Origin: Actinomycetes bacterium
GTDB lineage: Bacteria > Actinomycetota > Acidimicrobiia > Acidimicrobiales > Palsa-688
Assembly: GCA_021808665.1 (NCBI GenBank)
Contig: JAKBBA010000007.1
Coordinates: 1-64,000 of the forward strand
Length of the DNA: 64,000 bases
Direction of reading: 5' to 3'
Shown one piece after another: positions 43,553 to 52,676 of the stretch. Position numbers and translations under genes: made by a program. The notes under the pieces were generated by a model. The model saw only the letters and a list, made by a program, of their open reading frames with translations. It was not told the origin of the DNA and did not search any database. Every line of letters begins with the position of its first letter. The first letter of the stretch is position 1.

Positions 43553-43990
43553 GTGGTGTTCGTGATCGAAGAGGCCACCTCGGTCACCGATGAGCTCGTT
43601 GGAGCCATCGGTCACCTTCTGCCGTTCCTGTCGTCGAGCTCCCCGCCTCCGAGCGCAGATGAGCTTGCGGAGATAGTCGGGTCCGCTGCGACGATTCTCC
43701 TGATAGCGCGCGACGGAACAGCGGGTCCGATAGTGGGAACCTTGACGCTGGCGTTGTTTCGGATACCTACAGGCGTGCGAGCTTGGATCGAGGACGTCAT
43801 AGCCGACGAAGCCGTACGAGGTAGAGGTTGTGGGGAGGCGCTAACCCGGGAGGCTCTAAGGATCGCTTCGCAGCGTGGGGCGCGAACCGTCGAACTCACT
43901 TCGAGGCCATCCCGGGAGGCGGCAAACAGGCTATATCGCCGGTTGGGTTTCAGCCTGAGGGAGACGAACGTCTACCGCTACTCCCTGTAG
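43553..43990 (+). CDS. GNAT-family N-acetyltransferase
   Basis: 145 residues from GTG 43553. The acetyl-CoA motif A is WIEDVIADEAVRGRGCGEAL followed by TREALRIA, and motif B is RLYRRLGFSLRETNVYRYSL. The substrate is not known. It follows lhr by 42 bases, and its end overlaps the convergent chorismate mutase gene by 13 bases. Confidence 0.92.
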   Translation: MVFVIEEATSVTDELVGAIGHLLPFLSSSSPPPSADELAEIVGSAATILLIARDGTAGPIVGTLTLALFRIPTGVRAWIEDVIADEAVRGRGCGEALTREALRIASQRGARTVELTSRPSREAANRLYRRLGFSLRETNVYRYSL

Positions 43991-44370
43991 TTCTGATCGA
44001 CTAGGTTCGAAACCGGTCCCGATCCATCGTGCGCCGAGCCGAAGTCCGGACCGAGCTCTTCGACTTCGAGGAGGGTAAACCCGTCGATGATCGTGCGCAG
44101 GACCTGCCTGGCGACTCTCGGGTCGATCCCCGCTTCCTCGGCGAGGCCGCCGATACGGTCGAGCATGCGCTCTTCTCGCGCTCGGTCGACCACCGCCATG
44201 TGCCGCGCTCGCTTGTAGTGGACTACCTGCCCGACGAGCCGGGCTCGTTCGGCGAGCAAGAAGACGAGGCGGCGATCGACCTCGTCGATGCCCCGGCGGA
44301 TGGCGTCGAGGTCTGGGCCCGGGGTTGCTCTCGGCGCTGATGGAATGTCGTCGGTTGGCATCTCGAACAT
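43978..44370 (-). CDS. Chorismate mutase, AroQ type
   Basis: 130 residues from ATG 44370 (or 44361). LDAIRRGIDEVDRRLVFLLA, RARLVGQVVHYKRARHMAVV, DRAREERMLDRIGGLAEEAG and the last helix AEEAGIDPRVARQVLRTIID match the AroQ helical fold, with the active-site arginines and lysine in place. It converts chorismate to prephenate for Phe/Tyr synthesis. It is not fused to prephenate dehydratase. It is divergent from citrate synthase. Confidence 0.9.
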   Translation of the reverse strand: MFEMPTDDIPSAPRATPGPDLDAIRRGIDEVDRRLVFLLAERARLVGQVVHYKRARHMAVVDRAREERMLDRIGGLAEEAGIDPRVARQVLRTIIDGFTLLEVEELGPDFGSAHDGSGPVSNLVDQNYRE

Positions 44371-44497
44371 CTTCGCACGAGATTCGTCGGGAGCGCTCGT
44401 CGTCTGAGGTGAGGGATTCGAAGTCCGATGGGCGCCGCGGGCCGATCCGCGGGTAGCATGCGCAGGAAAAGAGTTCCTTTCTCCGATAGGGGGAGCA

Positions 44498-45766
44498 GTG
44501 GCCGAATCCATTACCGTCACCGACAACCGGACAGGCGAGGTAGTAGAGATACCTTTAACCGACGGGGGGGTGTCGGCAGACGAGTTTCGTAAGCTCCTGC
44601 CCGGCATCTGGTTCTACGACCCCGCCTTTATGACTACAGCTCTTGCTTCGAGCACCATCACCTACCTTGATGGAGATGCTGGGATACTGAGGTATCGGGG
44701 ATACCCCATCGAGCAGATCGCAGAGTCCTCCACGTACCTCGAAGTCGCCTACCTTCTCATACACGGCGAGCTTCCCGACTCCCAGCAGCTCGACGTGTGG
44801 AGCGACGACATCCGTCATCACACCTACATACACGAAAATTTCCGCAAACGCTTCGTGGACAGCTTTCACTATGACGCCCATCCCATGGGGATGCTCGTAT
44901 CGGGCATAGCAGCACTGTCCACCTTCTACCCCGAGGCGAAGCAGATCTCAGACCCGGCCGTACGGGCCCGCCAGATAGTCCGCTTGATCGCCAAGGTGCC
45001 GACTCTCGCGGCAGCCTCCTACCGTTACAGCCGAGGGATGCCGTTCGTCTTCCCGGACAACTCGCTCAGTTTCACCGAGAACTTCCTGGCGATGATGTGG
45101 AAGGTGGCCGAGCCGCACTATGAGCCGGACCCCATCCTGGCCCGTGCCCTTGACGTCCTTTTCATCCTCCACGCCGACCACGAGCAGAACTGCGGGACGC
45201 TTGCGATGCGCACAGTGGGGTCGTCGCACGCCGATCCCTACGTTGCCTCCGCCGCCGCTGCCGCAGCCCTCTACGGTCCCCGCCATGGGGGCGCCAACGA
45301 AGCGGTGCTCAAGATGCTCACCGAGATCGGCTCGATCGACAACGTCCAGGCGTTCATCGACTCGGTCAAGGCCGGTCACGGGAAGCTGCAGGGTTTCGGA
45401 CATCGCGTGTACAAGAACTACGACCCCCGGGCGAAGATCATCAAGAAAACGGCAGACTCGGTGTTCAGCGTCACGGGTAAGAACCCTCTTTTGGATATAG
45501 CCCTCAAGTTGGAGGAGGTCGCGCTCTCCGACGAGTACTTCATTTCCCGCAAGCTGTACCCGAACGTGGATTTCTACTCCGGCCTCATCTACCAAGCGAT
45601 GGGATTCCCGACGGAGATGTTCACCGTGCTCTTCGCGATCCCCCGTGTAGCCGGGTGGCTGACCCACTGGCAGGAGCTGATCGAGCAGGACGCAAAGATC
45701 TACCGTCCCCGCCAGCTTTGGTCAGGGGCGGAACCCCGCGACTACGTACCGATCGCCCAGCGCTAA
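44498..45766 (+). CDS. gltA: Citrate synthase
   Basis: 422 residues from GTG 44498 with GGGGGAG upstream. The type-II (GltA) features are present: an N-terminal beta domain (ITVTDNRTGEVVEIPLTDGG), DAGILRYRGYPIEQIAE, the catalytic histidines in LHADHEQNCGTLAMR and GFGHRVYKNYDPRAKI, and the aspartate in NVDFYSGLIYQAMG. It condenses acetyl-CoA and oxaloacetate at the entry to the TCA cycle. A strong bidirectional hairpin follows the stop. Confidence 0.97.
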   Translation: MAESITVTDNRTGEVVEIPLTDGGVSADEFRKLLPGIWFYDPAFMTTALASSTITYLDGDAGILRYRGYPIEQIAESSTYLEVAYLLIHGELPDSQQLDVWSDDIRHHTYIHENFRKRFVDSFHYDAHPMGMLVSGIAALSTFYPEAKQISDPAVRARQIVRLIAKVPTLAAASYRYSRGMPFVFPDNSLSFTENFLAMMWKVAEPHYEPDPILARALDVLFILHADHEQNCGTLAMRTVGSSHADPYVASAAAAAALYGPRHGGANEAVLKMLTEIGSIDNVQAFIDSVKAGHGKLQGFGHRVYKNYDPRAKIIKKTADSVFSVTGKNPLLDIALKLEEVALSDEYFISRKLYPNVDFYSGLIYQAMGFPTEMFTVLFAIPRVAGWLTHWQELIEQDAKIYRPRQLWSGAEPRDYVPIAQR

Positions 45767-45822
45767 GCGGGACGGTTTCACCGGGCAGCGGCCGGTTTGT
45801 GTTGCGCCGCTGCCCTTAGCGC
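45760..45822. terminator. Bidirectional hairpin terminator between citrate synthase and tesB
   Basis: An outer stem GCGCTAA (45760-45766) with TTAGCGC (45816-45822) and an inner perfect 10-bp stem GGGCAGCGGC (45783-45792) with GCCGCTGCCC (45806-45815). It lies between two convergent genes and includes the citrate synthase stop codon. There is no T-run, but the symmetry serves both strands. Confidence 0.75.
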
Positions 45823-45842
45823 TACGGCTAGGGAGGTGGCGC

Positions 45843-46721
45843 TCAGTGCTCGGCTTCGCGGTGGCGAGTGCGGAGAAGACCCTCTTGAACTACGGACACG
45901 GCCAGCGCCCCGTCCCGAGTGAAGATCGTCCCGGTCGCCAGGCCTCGAGCCCCGGCGGCCGTCGGGCTGTGCTGATCATATAGGAGCCACTCGTCCGCCC
46001 GAAACGGCCGGTGAAACCACATTGCATGGTCCAGGCTCACCTGGAGACCTTCGGTCCAAATCAGGCCGTGTGGCATCATCACCGTGTCGAGCAATGTCAT
46101 GTCGCTTGCGTACGCGGCGAGGCAAGCGTGCGTCAGCGGGTCGTCGGGAAGTGTTCCGTCTGCGCGGAACCAAACTCGGTGAGTCGGAGGTCGCGGCGTG
46201 GTTTCGACAGGTGACGTCCGCAGCGGCGTTCCGACGTGACGGACGTCCATAGGCCTCGGACGGTCGAACCAGTCTCCAAGCTGATCCCGGTAGGGGGCCA
46301 TCGCCTCTTCCCACGTCGGGAGGGTTTCAGGGTCGGGCACGGAGGGCATCTGCTCTTGGTGGGAGACGCCCACTTCGGGGGAGTGGAACGAGGCCGAAAG
46401 GTGAAACACGGGTTCCCCCCGCTGTATCGCAGCTACCCGCCGGGTGGTGAAGGACTTTCCGTCGCGTATTCGGTCCACCTGGTACAGGATCGGGATGCGC
46501 GGGTCGCCTGGGCGCAGAAAGTAGGCGTGCAGGGAATGCACTGGCCGTTCGACGCCGCGTCCGTCTGCCACGGTCCGTCCGGCAGCGACGAGCGACTGCG
46601 CGGCAACCTGGCCACCGAAGACGCGAAGATGGTGCTCAGGGGGGCTGAAACCTCTGTAGATGTCCACTTCCAACTGTTCGAGGTCGAGTAGGGACACCAG
46701 ATCGTCTAGGGGTTCTGACAC
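45843..46721 (-). CDS. tesB: Acyl-CoA thioesterase II (TesB)
   Basis: 292 residues from GTG 46721 with GGGAGG upstream. Double hotdog fold: FRVFGGQ-type LRVFGGQVAAQSLVAAGRTV, VHSLHAYFLRPGDPRIPILY, SFTTRRVAAIQRGEPVFHLS, and later HACLAAYASDMTLLDT with SLDHAMWFHRPFRADEWLLY. It hydrolyses medium- and long-chain acyl-CoA to the free acid. The motifs are complete. Confidence 0.94.
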   Translation of the reverse strand: MSEPLDDLVSLLDLEQLEVDIYRGFSPPEHHLRVFGGQVAAQSLVAAGRTVADGRGVERPVHSLHAYFLRPGDPRIPILYQVDRIRDGKSFTTRRVAAIQRGEPVFHLSASFHSPEVGVSHQEQMPSVPDPETLPTWEEAMAPYRDQLGDWFDRPRPMDVRHVGTPLRTSPVETTPRPPTHRVWFRADGTLPDDPLTHACLAAYASDMTLLDTVMMPHGLIWTEGLQVSLDHAMWFHRPFRADEWLLYDQHSPTAAGARGLATGTIFTRDGALAVSVVQEGLLRTRHREAEH

Positions 46722-46827
46722 CCTCCCATCATGCCCTGATCGCGATGTGGTCGCTGAACTCGGGTTCGCTGACGCTGCCGGACGGACCTGCCCGGACCGA
46801 AGTGACGAGCAGCGATAGGATTGGAGG

Positions 46828-47346
46828 GTGTTAACCGTTGTCAGCTTCGCTAGGAAGAAGCTAGAGACGCCTCTAGGCCAGAAGTTGTTCCGCTACTCGA
46901 TGACCTCGGTAGTCGCAGTGATCGTTAGCAATGCGTGCATTCTCTTCTTCGTCGGGGCGCTCAATATGGGGGTCATACTGGCGAGCACGCTTTCGACCAC
47001 GATCGCCACTATCCCCAGTTATCAACTAAACCGTAAATGGGCGTGGGGTAAGGACGGAAAGAGCCACCTGTGGAAAGAGGTCATCCCCTTCTGGGCCTTG
47101 GCAGTGCTCGGATGGGCTTTCTCTACCGTGGCCGTCGCCATTGCGGACAGTTTCGCCAAGCACCACGATCTCGAGCATGCAACTCGAACTCTGCTCATCG
47201 GAGCGGTTTACTTCGGTGCGTTTGGGGTTCTGTGGGTTGGCAAATTCGTGGTTTTCAACCGGCTGATGTTCGTGCCTCACGTTAAGCACCCGACCGAAGC
47301 CGCCGGCGAGCGCAGCGGTGTCAGCAGCCCGGTAGAGGTTGCCTGA
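46828..47346 (+). CDS. GtrA-like membrane protein
   Basis: 172 residues from GTG 46828. Four membrane helices are seen (FRYSMTSVVAVIVSNACILF, LASTLSTTIATIPSYQLN with the conserved NRKWAW, FWALAVLGWAFSTVAVAIA, GAVYFGAFGVLWVGKFVVFN). GtrA proteins are thought to flip or carry lipid-linked sugars across the membrane for glycosyltransferases. It starts a stretch of envelope genes. Confidence 0.9.
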   Translation: MLTVVSFARKKLETPLGQKLFRYSMTSVVAVIVSNACILFFVGALNMGVILASTLSTTIATIPSYQLNRKWAWGKDGKSHLWKEVIPFWALAVLGWAFSTVAVAIADSFAKHHDLEHATRTLLIGAVYFGAFGVLWVGKFVVFNRLMFVPHVKHPTEAAGERSGVSSPVEVA

Positions 47347-47412
47347 CAGCGGCAGGCCAGTTGCCTGCAGGGCGGGGTCCCACGGGCCGGCTTTGAGGCG
47401 CTCAGGCTCACT

Positions 47413-48144
47413 TTGCGACGAGGTGTCGTGGTGAGGTGGCCGGATGAGATGGAGTTGGCTCGCTCGCAAAAGGGCTTCATGCCCGACTCCGAGGGTGAAG
47501 CCCTCCACGAAGTAGGCTTGCGGGCTGCTCGCAGTGGTCTCGGCCCGATGCTCGAAATCGGAACTTACTGCGCCAAGTCCGCCCTCTACCTGGGGTTCGC
47601 AGCCCGCCAACATTCGGTGGTGCTGTATAGCGTCGATCACCACAGAGGTTCAGAGGAGAACCAGTCCGGCTGGGAGCACCACGATCCCGGTCTTGTGGAC
47701 CCCGTGACCGGGAGGATGGACACCCTTCCCGAAGCTCGCAGGGCGGTTGAGAGAGCCGGCCTGGAAGGAACGGTCGTGCTTGTGGTAGGCGAATCAGCTC
47801 GCATAGCTTCCGCGTGGGCTACCCCGCTGTCCTTGCTGTTCATCGACGGCGGGCACGGTGAGGCAGTAGCCTGGGCGGACTATCGGGGTTGGTCACGCTA
47901 CGTGGCCGGGGGAGCCCTCATGGCTATACACGACGTGTTCCCGGATCCGGCCGACGGCGGTCGCCCTCCCTACGAGATTTTCTGCCATGCTGTGCAGTCT
48001 GGGTTGTGGTCCACCCGGGACGACCTGTCAGAGGGAAGCCTGAGAGTCCTCGAACGTAACGGCACGCCCAGCGGTTACGCCGAGAAGGGCTCAGCTCTGG
48101 GAGATTCCTCTCTCGGGTCGGGATCGGGAACGCCGCGATTTTGA
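47413..48144 (+). CDS. Class I SAM-dependent methyltransferase (Methyltransf_24 type)
   Basis: 243 residues from TTG 47413; GTG 47428/47431 or ATG 47449 are possible starts. MLEIGTYCAKSALYLGFAAR is the SAM-binding loop, LYSVDHHRGSEENQ the acidic turn, and LLFIDGGHGEAVAWADYRGW the catalytic DGxH motif typical of CmcI/O-methyltransferase-like enzymes. The substrate is unknown; it is probably a sugar or cell-surface compound given the neighbours. The 3' end overlaps the convergent GT2 gene by 54 bases. Confidence 0.85.
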   Translation: MRRGVVVRWPDEMELARSQKGFMPDSEGEALHEVGLRAARSGLGPMLEIGTYCAKSALYLGFAARQHSVVLYSVDHHRGSEENQSGWEHHDPGLVDPVTGRMDTLPEARRAVERAGLEGTVVLVVGESARIASAWATPLSLLFIDGGHGEAVAWADYRGWSRYVAGGALMAIHDVFPDPADGGRPPYEIFCHAVQSGLWSTRDDLSEGSLRVLERNGTPSGYAEKGSALGDSSLGSGSGTPRF

Positions 48145-48846
48145 AGTCAGCGCTTCGCGCCACAAGGCGATCCGCAGGGCTGCGAGACCGGCAAGCGTCC
48201 TCGGGATGCGCCTTGCTATCGGAGTCCGGGCGGGGCGGACCTCGTCTACGGACACTGGTATTTCGGCTATCTGGAGTCCGGCCCGTTCTGCTCTGATCAG
48301 AAGCTCCGTATCGAAGATGTCCTTGCCGAATCGCGACGCTGCTACCGCAGGAGCTAGCAGTTGCCGCCTCAGGGTCTTGAGCCCGTGGGTGTCCGAGACC
48401 GAAAGGCCGAAACCGTGGCGAAGGGTCACGGAGAACACTCCGGTCACGAAGCGTCGTCCCGAAGAGCGCCTGTCAGCTGCCCCCTCGGCCCGTTTGGAAC
48501 CGACCACGGCCGCGACCGACGGGTCGGCCATGAGCGCCAAGGCCTTGTCGAGGAAGTCCATGTCGACTAGATCCACGTCGAAATTGGCGACTATGTCACC
48601 TTGAGCTCGTTCGAAGCCCGCCTTGAGAGCAGCCCCATAGTCTGGGTATGGCAGCGACTCAGATCGGATCTCTGGGTAGCAGTTCGACAGTTGCTTGGCG
48701 AGACTAAGAGTCGAATCGCTTGAGCCGTTCTCGACGAGTATCACCTCGAAAGCGCCTCCTCTAGTTCTCAGGCCGTCTACGACACCGCCGACGGCAGCTT
48801 CGAGATAGCCCTCTTCGTTGTGACAGGGCATGACAACGCTCAGCAT
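48091..48846 (-). CDS. Glycosyltransferase family 2 (dolichol/polyprenol-phosphate sugar transferase-like)
   Basis: 251 residues. MLSVVMPCHNEEGYLEAAVG, VILVENGSSDSTLSLAKQL, the DxD region NFDVDLVDMDFLDKAL and FDTELLIRAERAGLQIAEIP follow GT-A family 2 enzymes like DPM1/ArnC without membrane helices. In many actinobacteria a polyprenol-phosphate mannose synthase is next to or fused with Lnt; here the two genes are divergent neighbours, which supports a similar job. Confidence 0.85.
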   Translation of the reverse strand: MLSVVMPCHNEEGYLEAAVGGVVDGLRTRGGAFEVILVENGSSDSTLSLAKQLSNCYPEIRSESLPYPDYGAALKAGFERAQGDIVANFDVDLVDMDFLDKALALMADPSVAAVVGSKRAEGAADRRSSGRRFVTGVFSVTLRHGFGLSVSDTHGLKTLRRQLLAPAVAASRFGKDIFDTELLIRAERAGLQIAEIPVSVDEVRPARTPIARRIPRTLAGLAALRIALWREALTSKSRRSRSRPERGISQS

Positions 48847-48905
48847 GAACTACCGATGCTAGGTGTCGCTGACAGCCTCCGTGCTTGATTGGGGGATCTT
48901 CCCAG

Positions 48906-50597
48906 GTGCTAAAAGTGTCCATGCAAGCTTTTCGAGCGACTGATGCTGCTCTCGCGAGACGGCCGATCGCTTCGCTGGCGTTGGGGGCCTCTGCGGGAGC
49001 GTTGATCGCCCTGTCCCTGCCCCCGTTTGGCTGGTGGCCACTTGGGTGGCTCGGCCTGGCCCTGATAGCAGGCGGCCTGACGTCGGCACCTGTCGCCACG
49101 CGGGTCGCCATAGGCGCCGGGTGGGGTTTGGCGCAATACGGCATAGGCATAGCGTGGACCGTCCAGTTCAGCGGCTACGGCTTTGCGGTACTGCTCGTCG
49201 TATGTGCTGCTTACACCTGCCTGTCGACGGTCGTCGTGCCGGCCCGGACTGACTGGAATGTGGCCGTTGGCTTTCCCGTGGCGGTAACACTCGCTGAATG
49301 GGCACGCGACCGTTTCCCACTCCACGGCTTCCCGCTCGCTGCCCTCGGGCTCGGGCAGGCGGCTGGGCCGCTTGAGTGGTCAGCGAGAATCGGAGGTGGA
49401 CTGCTCTTGAGCGGTGAAACGGCCTTGGCCGGAGTGGTCGTGGCTTACGGGGCCAAGGCGGTGTGGCAGCGCCTGCCCGCCAAGTCGGCGACAGTCGTGC
49501 ACCGGTCGCTAGTACAGCGCTCAAGCCAGGCGGGCAGGCCAGGTTGCTCTGGTGACGAGGATCGAGGGGCGGGCGTGCTCGCTCTGGCGGGCTTAGCGCT
49601 GGCGGCGGTACTTTGTGCGGCAGTCCCTGCAGTTGGATGGTTGTCGCCTAGTGGGGCGGGGGACAAGCCAGGGGCGCTGAGCGTGGCCTTAGTCCAAGGT
49701 GGCGGACCGCTCGGTACGAGGGCAATACACACCAACCCTCAGGTGGTCTTCGACCGCCAGCTGAGTGCGTCGAGTTCCCTGAGAGGACCGGTGGACCTCG
49801 TTGTCTGGCCTGAAGGGGTGTTACAGGCCAACAGCCCCTTTCAGACCGGGGCCGACGCCTCCCAGGTGGCGGCCCTCGCTAGGCGTCTTTCTGCGACCGT
49901 GATCGTAGGGATCGTGCAGAACCTAGGGCCGTCACGCTATCTCAACGAGGTCGCCGCTTGGTCCCCAAAAGGCCAGGTGGTCTCCACATACGTGAAGAAC
50001 CATCTGGTGCCCTTCGGAGAGTACATACCTGGTCGCGGTTTCTTGTCACGCTACTTCAACCTCGCAGACGTGCCCCGCGACGCAATCCCTGGCCACAGCC
50101 CTGCGTTCATGAGAACACCTGCGGCGCCCCTCGGGGTCCTCGTGTCCTACGAGGTGTTCTTCGGAGCGCGGGCTCGCAGCGGGGTCCTAGCGGGCGGCCA
50201 GGTCCTCGTGGTTCCCACCGACGACGCGTCGTACCGGGGAACACAGGTCGTTGGCCAAGAGCTTGCAGCGGCGAGGCTGAGGGCTGTGGAGACCGGCCGC
50301 TGGCTGGTTCTGGTTTCGCCGACCGGCTATTCCGAGGTTGTGCGGCCTGACGGCGTCGTGGAACACAGGACCACCCTCAGCCTCCCTGCAGTAGTACGAG
50401 CGACCGTAGGACTGCGCAACGGCCGGACTTGGTTCGTCGATCTGGGCGACAAGCCCTTCGTGGTGGGCTCAGCGCTGCTGTGGGTCGTGGCAGCCATCGG
50501 AGGTGACTCCGCGGCGCGTCGACTGGCTTCGCGGCGCTGGCAGAAGCTGACCGGATCACCTAGCGCAGACAGAAAGGCGGACCCCTTGAGGGAGTGA
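48906..50597 (+). CDS. lnt: Apolipoprotein N-acyltransferase (Lnt) homologue with serine in place of the catalytic cysteine
   Basis: About 563 residues. Several N-terminal membrane helices (IASLALGASAGALIALSLPP, FGWWPLGWLGLALIAGG and on) lead to the nitrilase-like domain. The catalytic glutamate is in LVVWPEGVLQ and the lysine in STYVKNHLVPFGEY. The position of the third residue reads LVSYEVFF, that is serine (TCC) where E. coli Lnt has cysteine (CYE). Lnt normally adds the third acyl chain to lipoproteins. GTG 48906 is preferred over TTG 48885; ATG 48921 is also possible. A C-terminal membrane helix (PFVVGSALLWVVAAIGG) is present. Confidence 0.85.
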   Translation: MLKVSMQAFRATDAALARRPIASLALGASAGALIALSLPPFGWWPLGWLGLALIAGGLTSAPVATRVAIGAGWGLAQYGIGIAWTVQFSGYGFAVLLVVCAAYTCLSTVVVPARTDWNVAVGFPVAVTLAEWARDRFPLHGFPLAALGLGQAAGPLEWSARIGGGLLLSGETALAGVVVAYGAKAVWQRLPAKSATVVHRSLVQRSSQAGRPGCSGDEDRGAGVLALAGLALAAVLCAAVPAVGWLSPSGAGDKPGALSVALVQGGGPLGTRAIHTNPQVVFDRQLSASSSLRGPVDLVVWPEGVLQANSPFQTGADASQVAALARRLSATVIVGIVQNLGPSRYLNEVAAWSPKGQVVSTYVKNHLVPFGEYIPGRGFLSRYFNLADVPRDAIPGHSPAFMRTPAAPLGVLVSYEVFFGARARSGVLAGGQVLVVPTDDASYRGTQVVGQELAAARLRAVETGRWLVLVSPTGYSEVVRPDGVVEHRTTLSLPAVVRATVGLRNGRTWFVDLGDKPFVVGSALLWVVAAIGGDSAARRLASRRWQKLTGSPSADRKADPLRE

Positions 50598-50670
50598 CTT
50601 CAGGCGGAGGCAGAGACGCGTTAAGTGTCCGGTTTGACCGCAGGTCCTTGAGCGGCAAGATTGTTGGGGA

Positions 50671-51957
50671 ATGTCCGGCGATTCCTCCATGCGCGTTGCG
50701 CTGCTTGTGTACCGGGGTAACCCGCATTCGGGAGGGCAAGGGGTTTACACCCGATATCTCGCTCGTGAGCTCGTGAGCCTGGGTCACAGCGTTACCGTTT
50801 TCGCTGGACAACCTTGGCCGGTGCTCGACGACGGTGTCGACTTCGTGGCGGTGCCGAGCCTGGATCTCTACCGGGAACCGGACCCTTTCCGGATCCCCAA
50901 GCCCAGAGAGTTCAAGACTCTGGTAGACGTCGCCGAATTCGCCTTGATGTGCAGTGCGGGATTCCCGGAGCCGCTGACGTTCAGCTTGCGGGTGCGAAAG
51001 CTTCTCAGGGAGCGCAAGTCCGACTTCGACATAGTTCAGGACAACCAAACCTTTGGACGGGGACTCCTCGGTGTCATGGAAGACGGTCTCCCACTCCTAG
51101 GGACCTGCCACCACCCGGTAACCGTCGACAGGACCCTCGACCTCGAACACGCCGCCACTCTCCGCAAGCGCATTGCGCTTCGCCGCTGGTACGGGTTTAT
51201 AGGAATGCAGAAGAAGGTGGCACGAAGGATCCCTCGTATCCTCACGGTGTCGTCTTCATCCAAGGCCGATATAGTGGAGCAGTTCGGTGTCGCCCCCGAG
51301 CAACTCGAGATTGTCCCTATCGGCGTCGACCACACCCACTTTCGCCCCCGCCCCGAGATCGCACGGGTCCCAGGGAGGATCATGACCACGGCGAGTGCCG
51401 ACGTGCCTTTCAAGGGTCTTCTGCCGTTGGTCGAAGCGCTGGCGAAGGTTCGATCTGACACCCCGCAAGCCCACCTAGTAGTGGTGGGCAAGCTTCGCTC
51501 CGAGAGTCCAGTGGCAGCGGCGATCAGGCGTCTGGGTCTGGGCGATGCTGTGCGCTTCGAGTCCTCGATAAGCGACGAAAGAATGGTCGAGCTTTATGCC
51601 CAAGCGGAGGTGGCAGTGGTACCGTCTCTATACGAGGGGTTCTCGCTGCCGGCGGTGGAAGCCCAGTCTTGCGCAACGGCGCTCGTAGCTACCACCGGTG
51701 GGGCTCTACCCGAAGTGGTTGGCAAGGATGGTGGGAGTGGCCTACTCGTGGCGCCTGGAGACCCGGGAGCGCTCGCGACGGCGATCGGGAAGGTGTTGGC
51801 CGACCCCGTTCTCGCCAGCCGACTTGGCGAGAACGGCCGACGGCGAGTCCTCGAACGCTTCACTTGGGGGGCTTGCGCCCGCACGACCGCAGAGCATTAC
51901 CGCTGGACGATAGACCATTTCGCCGGCCTGAGATCTACGTCCCCTGCCGGAGTCTGA
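50671..51957 (+). CDS. Glycosyltransferase family 4
   Basis: 428 residues from ATG 50671 (ATG 50689 possible). GT-B fold: MRVALLVYRGNPHSGGQGVY at the front, VSSSSKADIVEQFG, VPIGVDHTHFRP, then the donor-binding EALAKVRSDTPQAHLVVVGK and VPSLYEGFSLPAVEAQSCAT with the E-x7-E pattern. It uses an NDP-sugar donor. The stop overlaps the start of the methyltransferase gene (TGATG), and the toroid gene follows in the same way, so the three are one operon. Confidence 0.93.
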   Translation: MSGDSSMRVALLVYRGNPHSGGQGVYTRYLARELVSLGHSVTVFAGQPWPVLDDGVDFVAVPSLDLYREPDPFRIPKPREFKTLVDVAEFALMCSAGFPEPLTFSLRVRKLLRERKSDFDIVQDNQTFGRGLLGVMEDGLPLLGTCHHPVTVDRTLDLEHAATLRKRIALRRWYGFIGMQKKVARRIPRILTVSSSSKADIVEQFGVAPEQLEIVPIGVDHTHFRPRPEIARVPGRIMTTASADVPFKGLLPLVEALAKVRSDTPQAHLVVVGKLRSESPVAAAIRRLGLGDAVRFESSISDERMVELYAQAEVAVVPSLYEGFSLPAVEAQSCATALVATTGGALPEVVGKDGGSGLLVAPGDPGALATAIGKVLADPVLASRLGENGRRRVLERFTWGACARTTAEHYRWTIDHFAGLRSTSPAGV

Positions 51958-52676
51958 TGCTGACGGTCAGGTACGAAACTCTCGGGGTCAGGCCCGGAGA
52001 CCGTCTCTTGGATCTCGGGGCCGGTGGAGGCCGCCACGCGTATGAGGCGATGCGCCGCGGGGCGATTGTTACAGCGGTCGACTACGAGATGTCGGAGATG
52101 TCCAACGCCTTGTGGATGATGCGTTCGCTTCGAGCCGAGGATCCGGCTGTGACCATCAACGGCGGCACGGGCTCAGCGGTGGTGTCGAACGCTCTGGCGC
52201 TACCGTTCCCGTCGAGCACTTTCGATCGGATAATCGCCGCCGAAGTCCTCGAGCACATTCCTGACGACCGCAGTGCTATTTCTGAGTTGGCGCGGGTTCT
52301 CAGGCCTGGCGGGACCATGGCCGTGACCGTACCCCGTTGGGGGCCAGAGCTTATTACATGGGCGATATCAGATGAGTATCACTCCAAGCCGGGTGGTCAC
52401 ATTCGCATCTACAGGCAGTCGGCACTGGTATCCAGGCTCGAGGACGAGCAGCTGAGATTGTTCAACCGCCATCACGCCCACGCTTTGCACTCGCCGTACT
52501 GGTGGCTCAAGGCGTTCGTCGGGGTCGACGATGATCAGCACCCGCTGGTCCGCGCCTACCATAAGGTTTTGGTATGGGACATCGTTTCGGGAACTCCCTT
52601 CACGCGCTTGCCTGAGCGGATGTTGAACCCGCTGATCGGAAAGAGCCTAGTTTTATACCTAGAGAAGCGGCCTTGA
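51957..52676 (+). CDS. SAM-dependent methyltransferase (Methyltransf_11 type)
   Basis: 239 residues. LLDLGAGGGRHAYEAMRRGA is the SAM loop, VTAVDYEMSEM the acidic strand and FDRIIAAEVLEHIPDDRSAI the family motif, with VLRPGGTMAVTVPRW after it. The ATG shares one base with the GT4 stop. The substrate is probably the product of the glycosyltransferase or a lipid carrier; this is inferred from the coupling. Confidence 0.92.
   Translation: MLTVRYETLGVRPGDRLLDLGAGGGRHAYEAMRRGAIVTAVDYEMSEMSNALWMMRSLRAEDPAVTINGGTGSAVVSNALALPFPSSTFDRIIAAEVLEHIPDDRSAISELARVLRPGGTMAVTVPRWGPELITWAISDEYHSKPGGHIRIYRQSALVSRLEDEQLRLFNRHHAHALHSPYWWLKAFVGVDDDQHPLVRAYHKVLVWDIVSGTPFTRLPERMLNPLIGKSLVLYLEKRP

Noticed and set aside
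44948..45667. 239-codon minus-strand frame
   Set aside because: Fully antisense to citrate synthase, whose catalytic motifs are intact; no recognisable protein.
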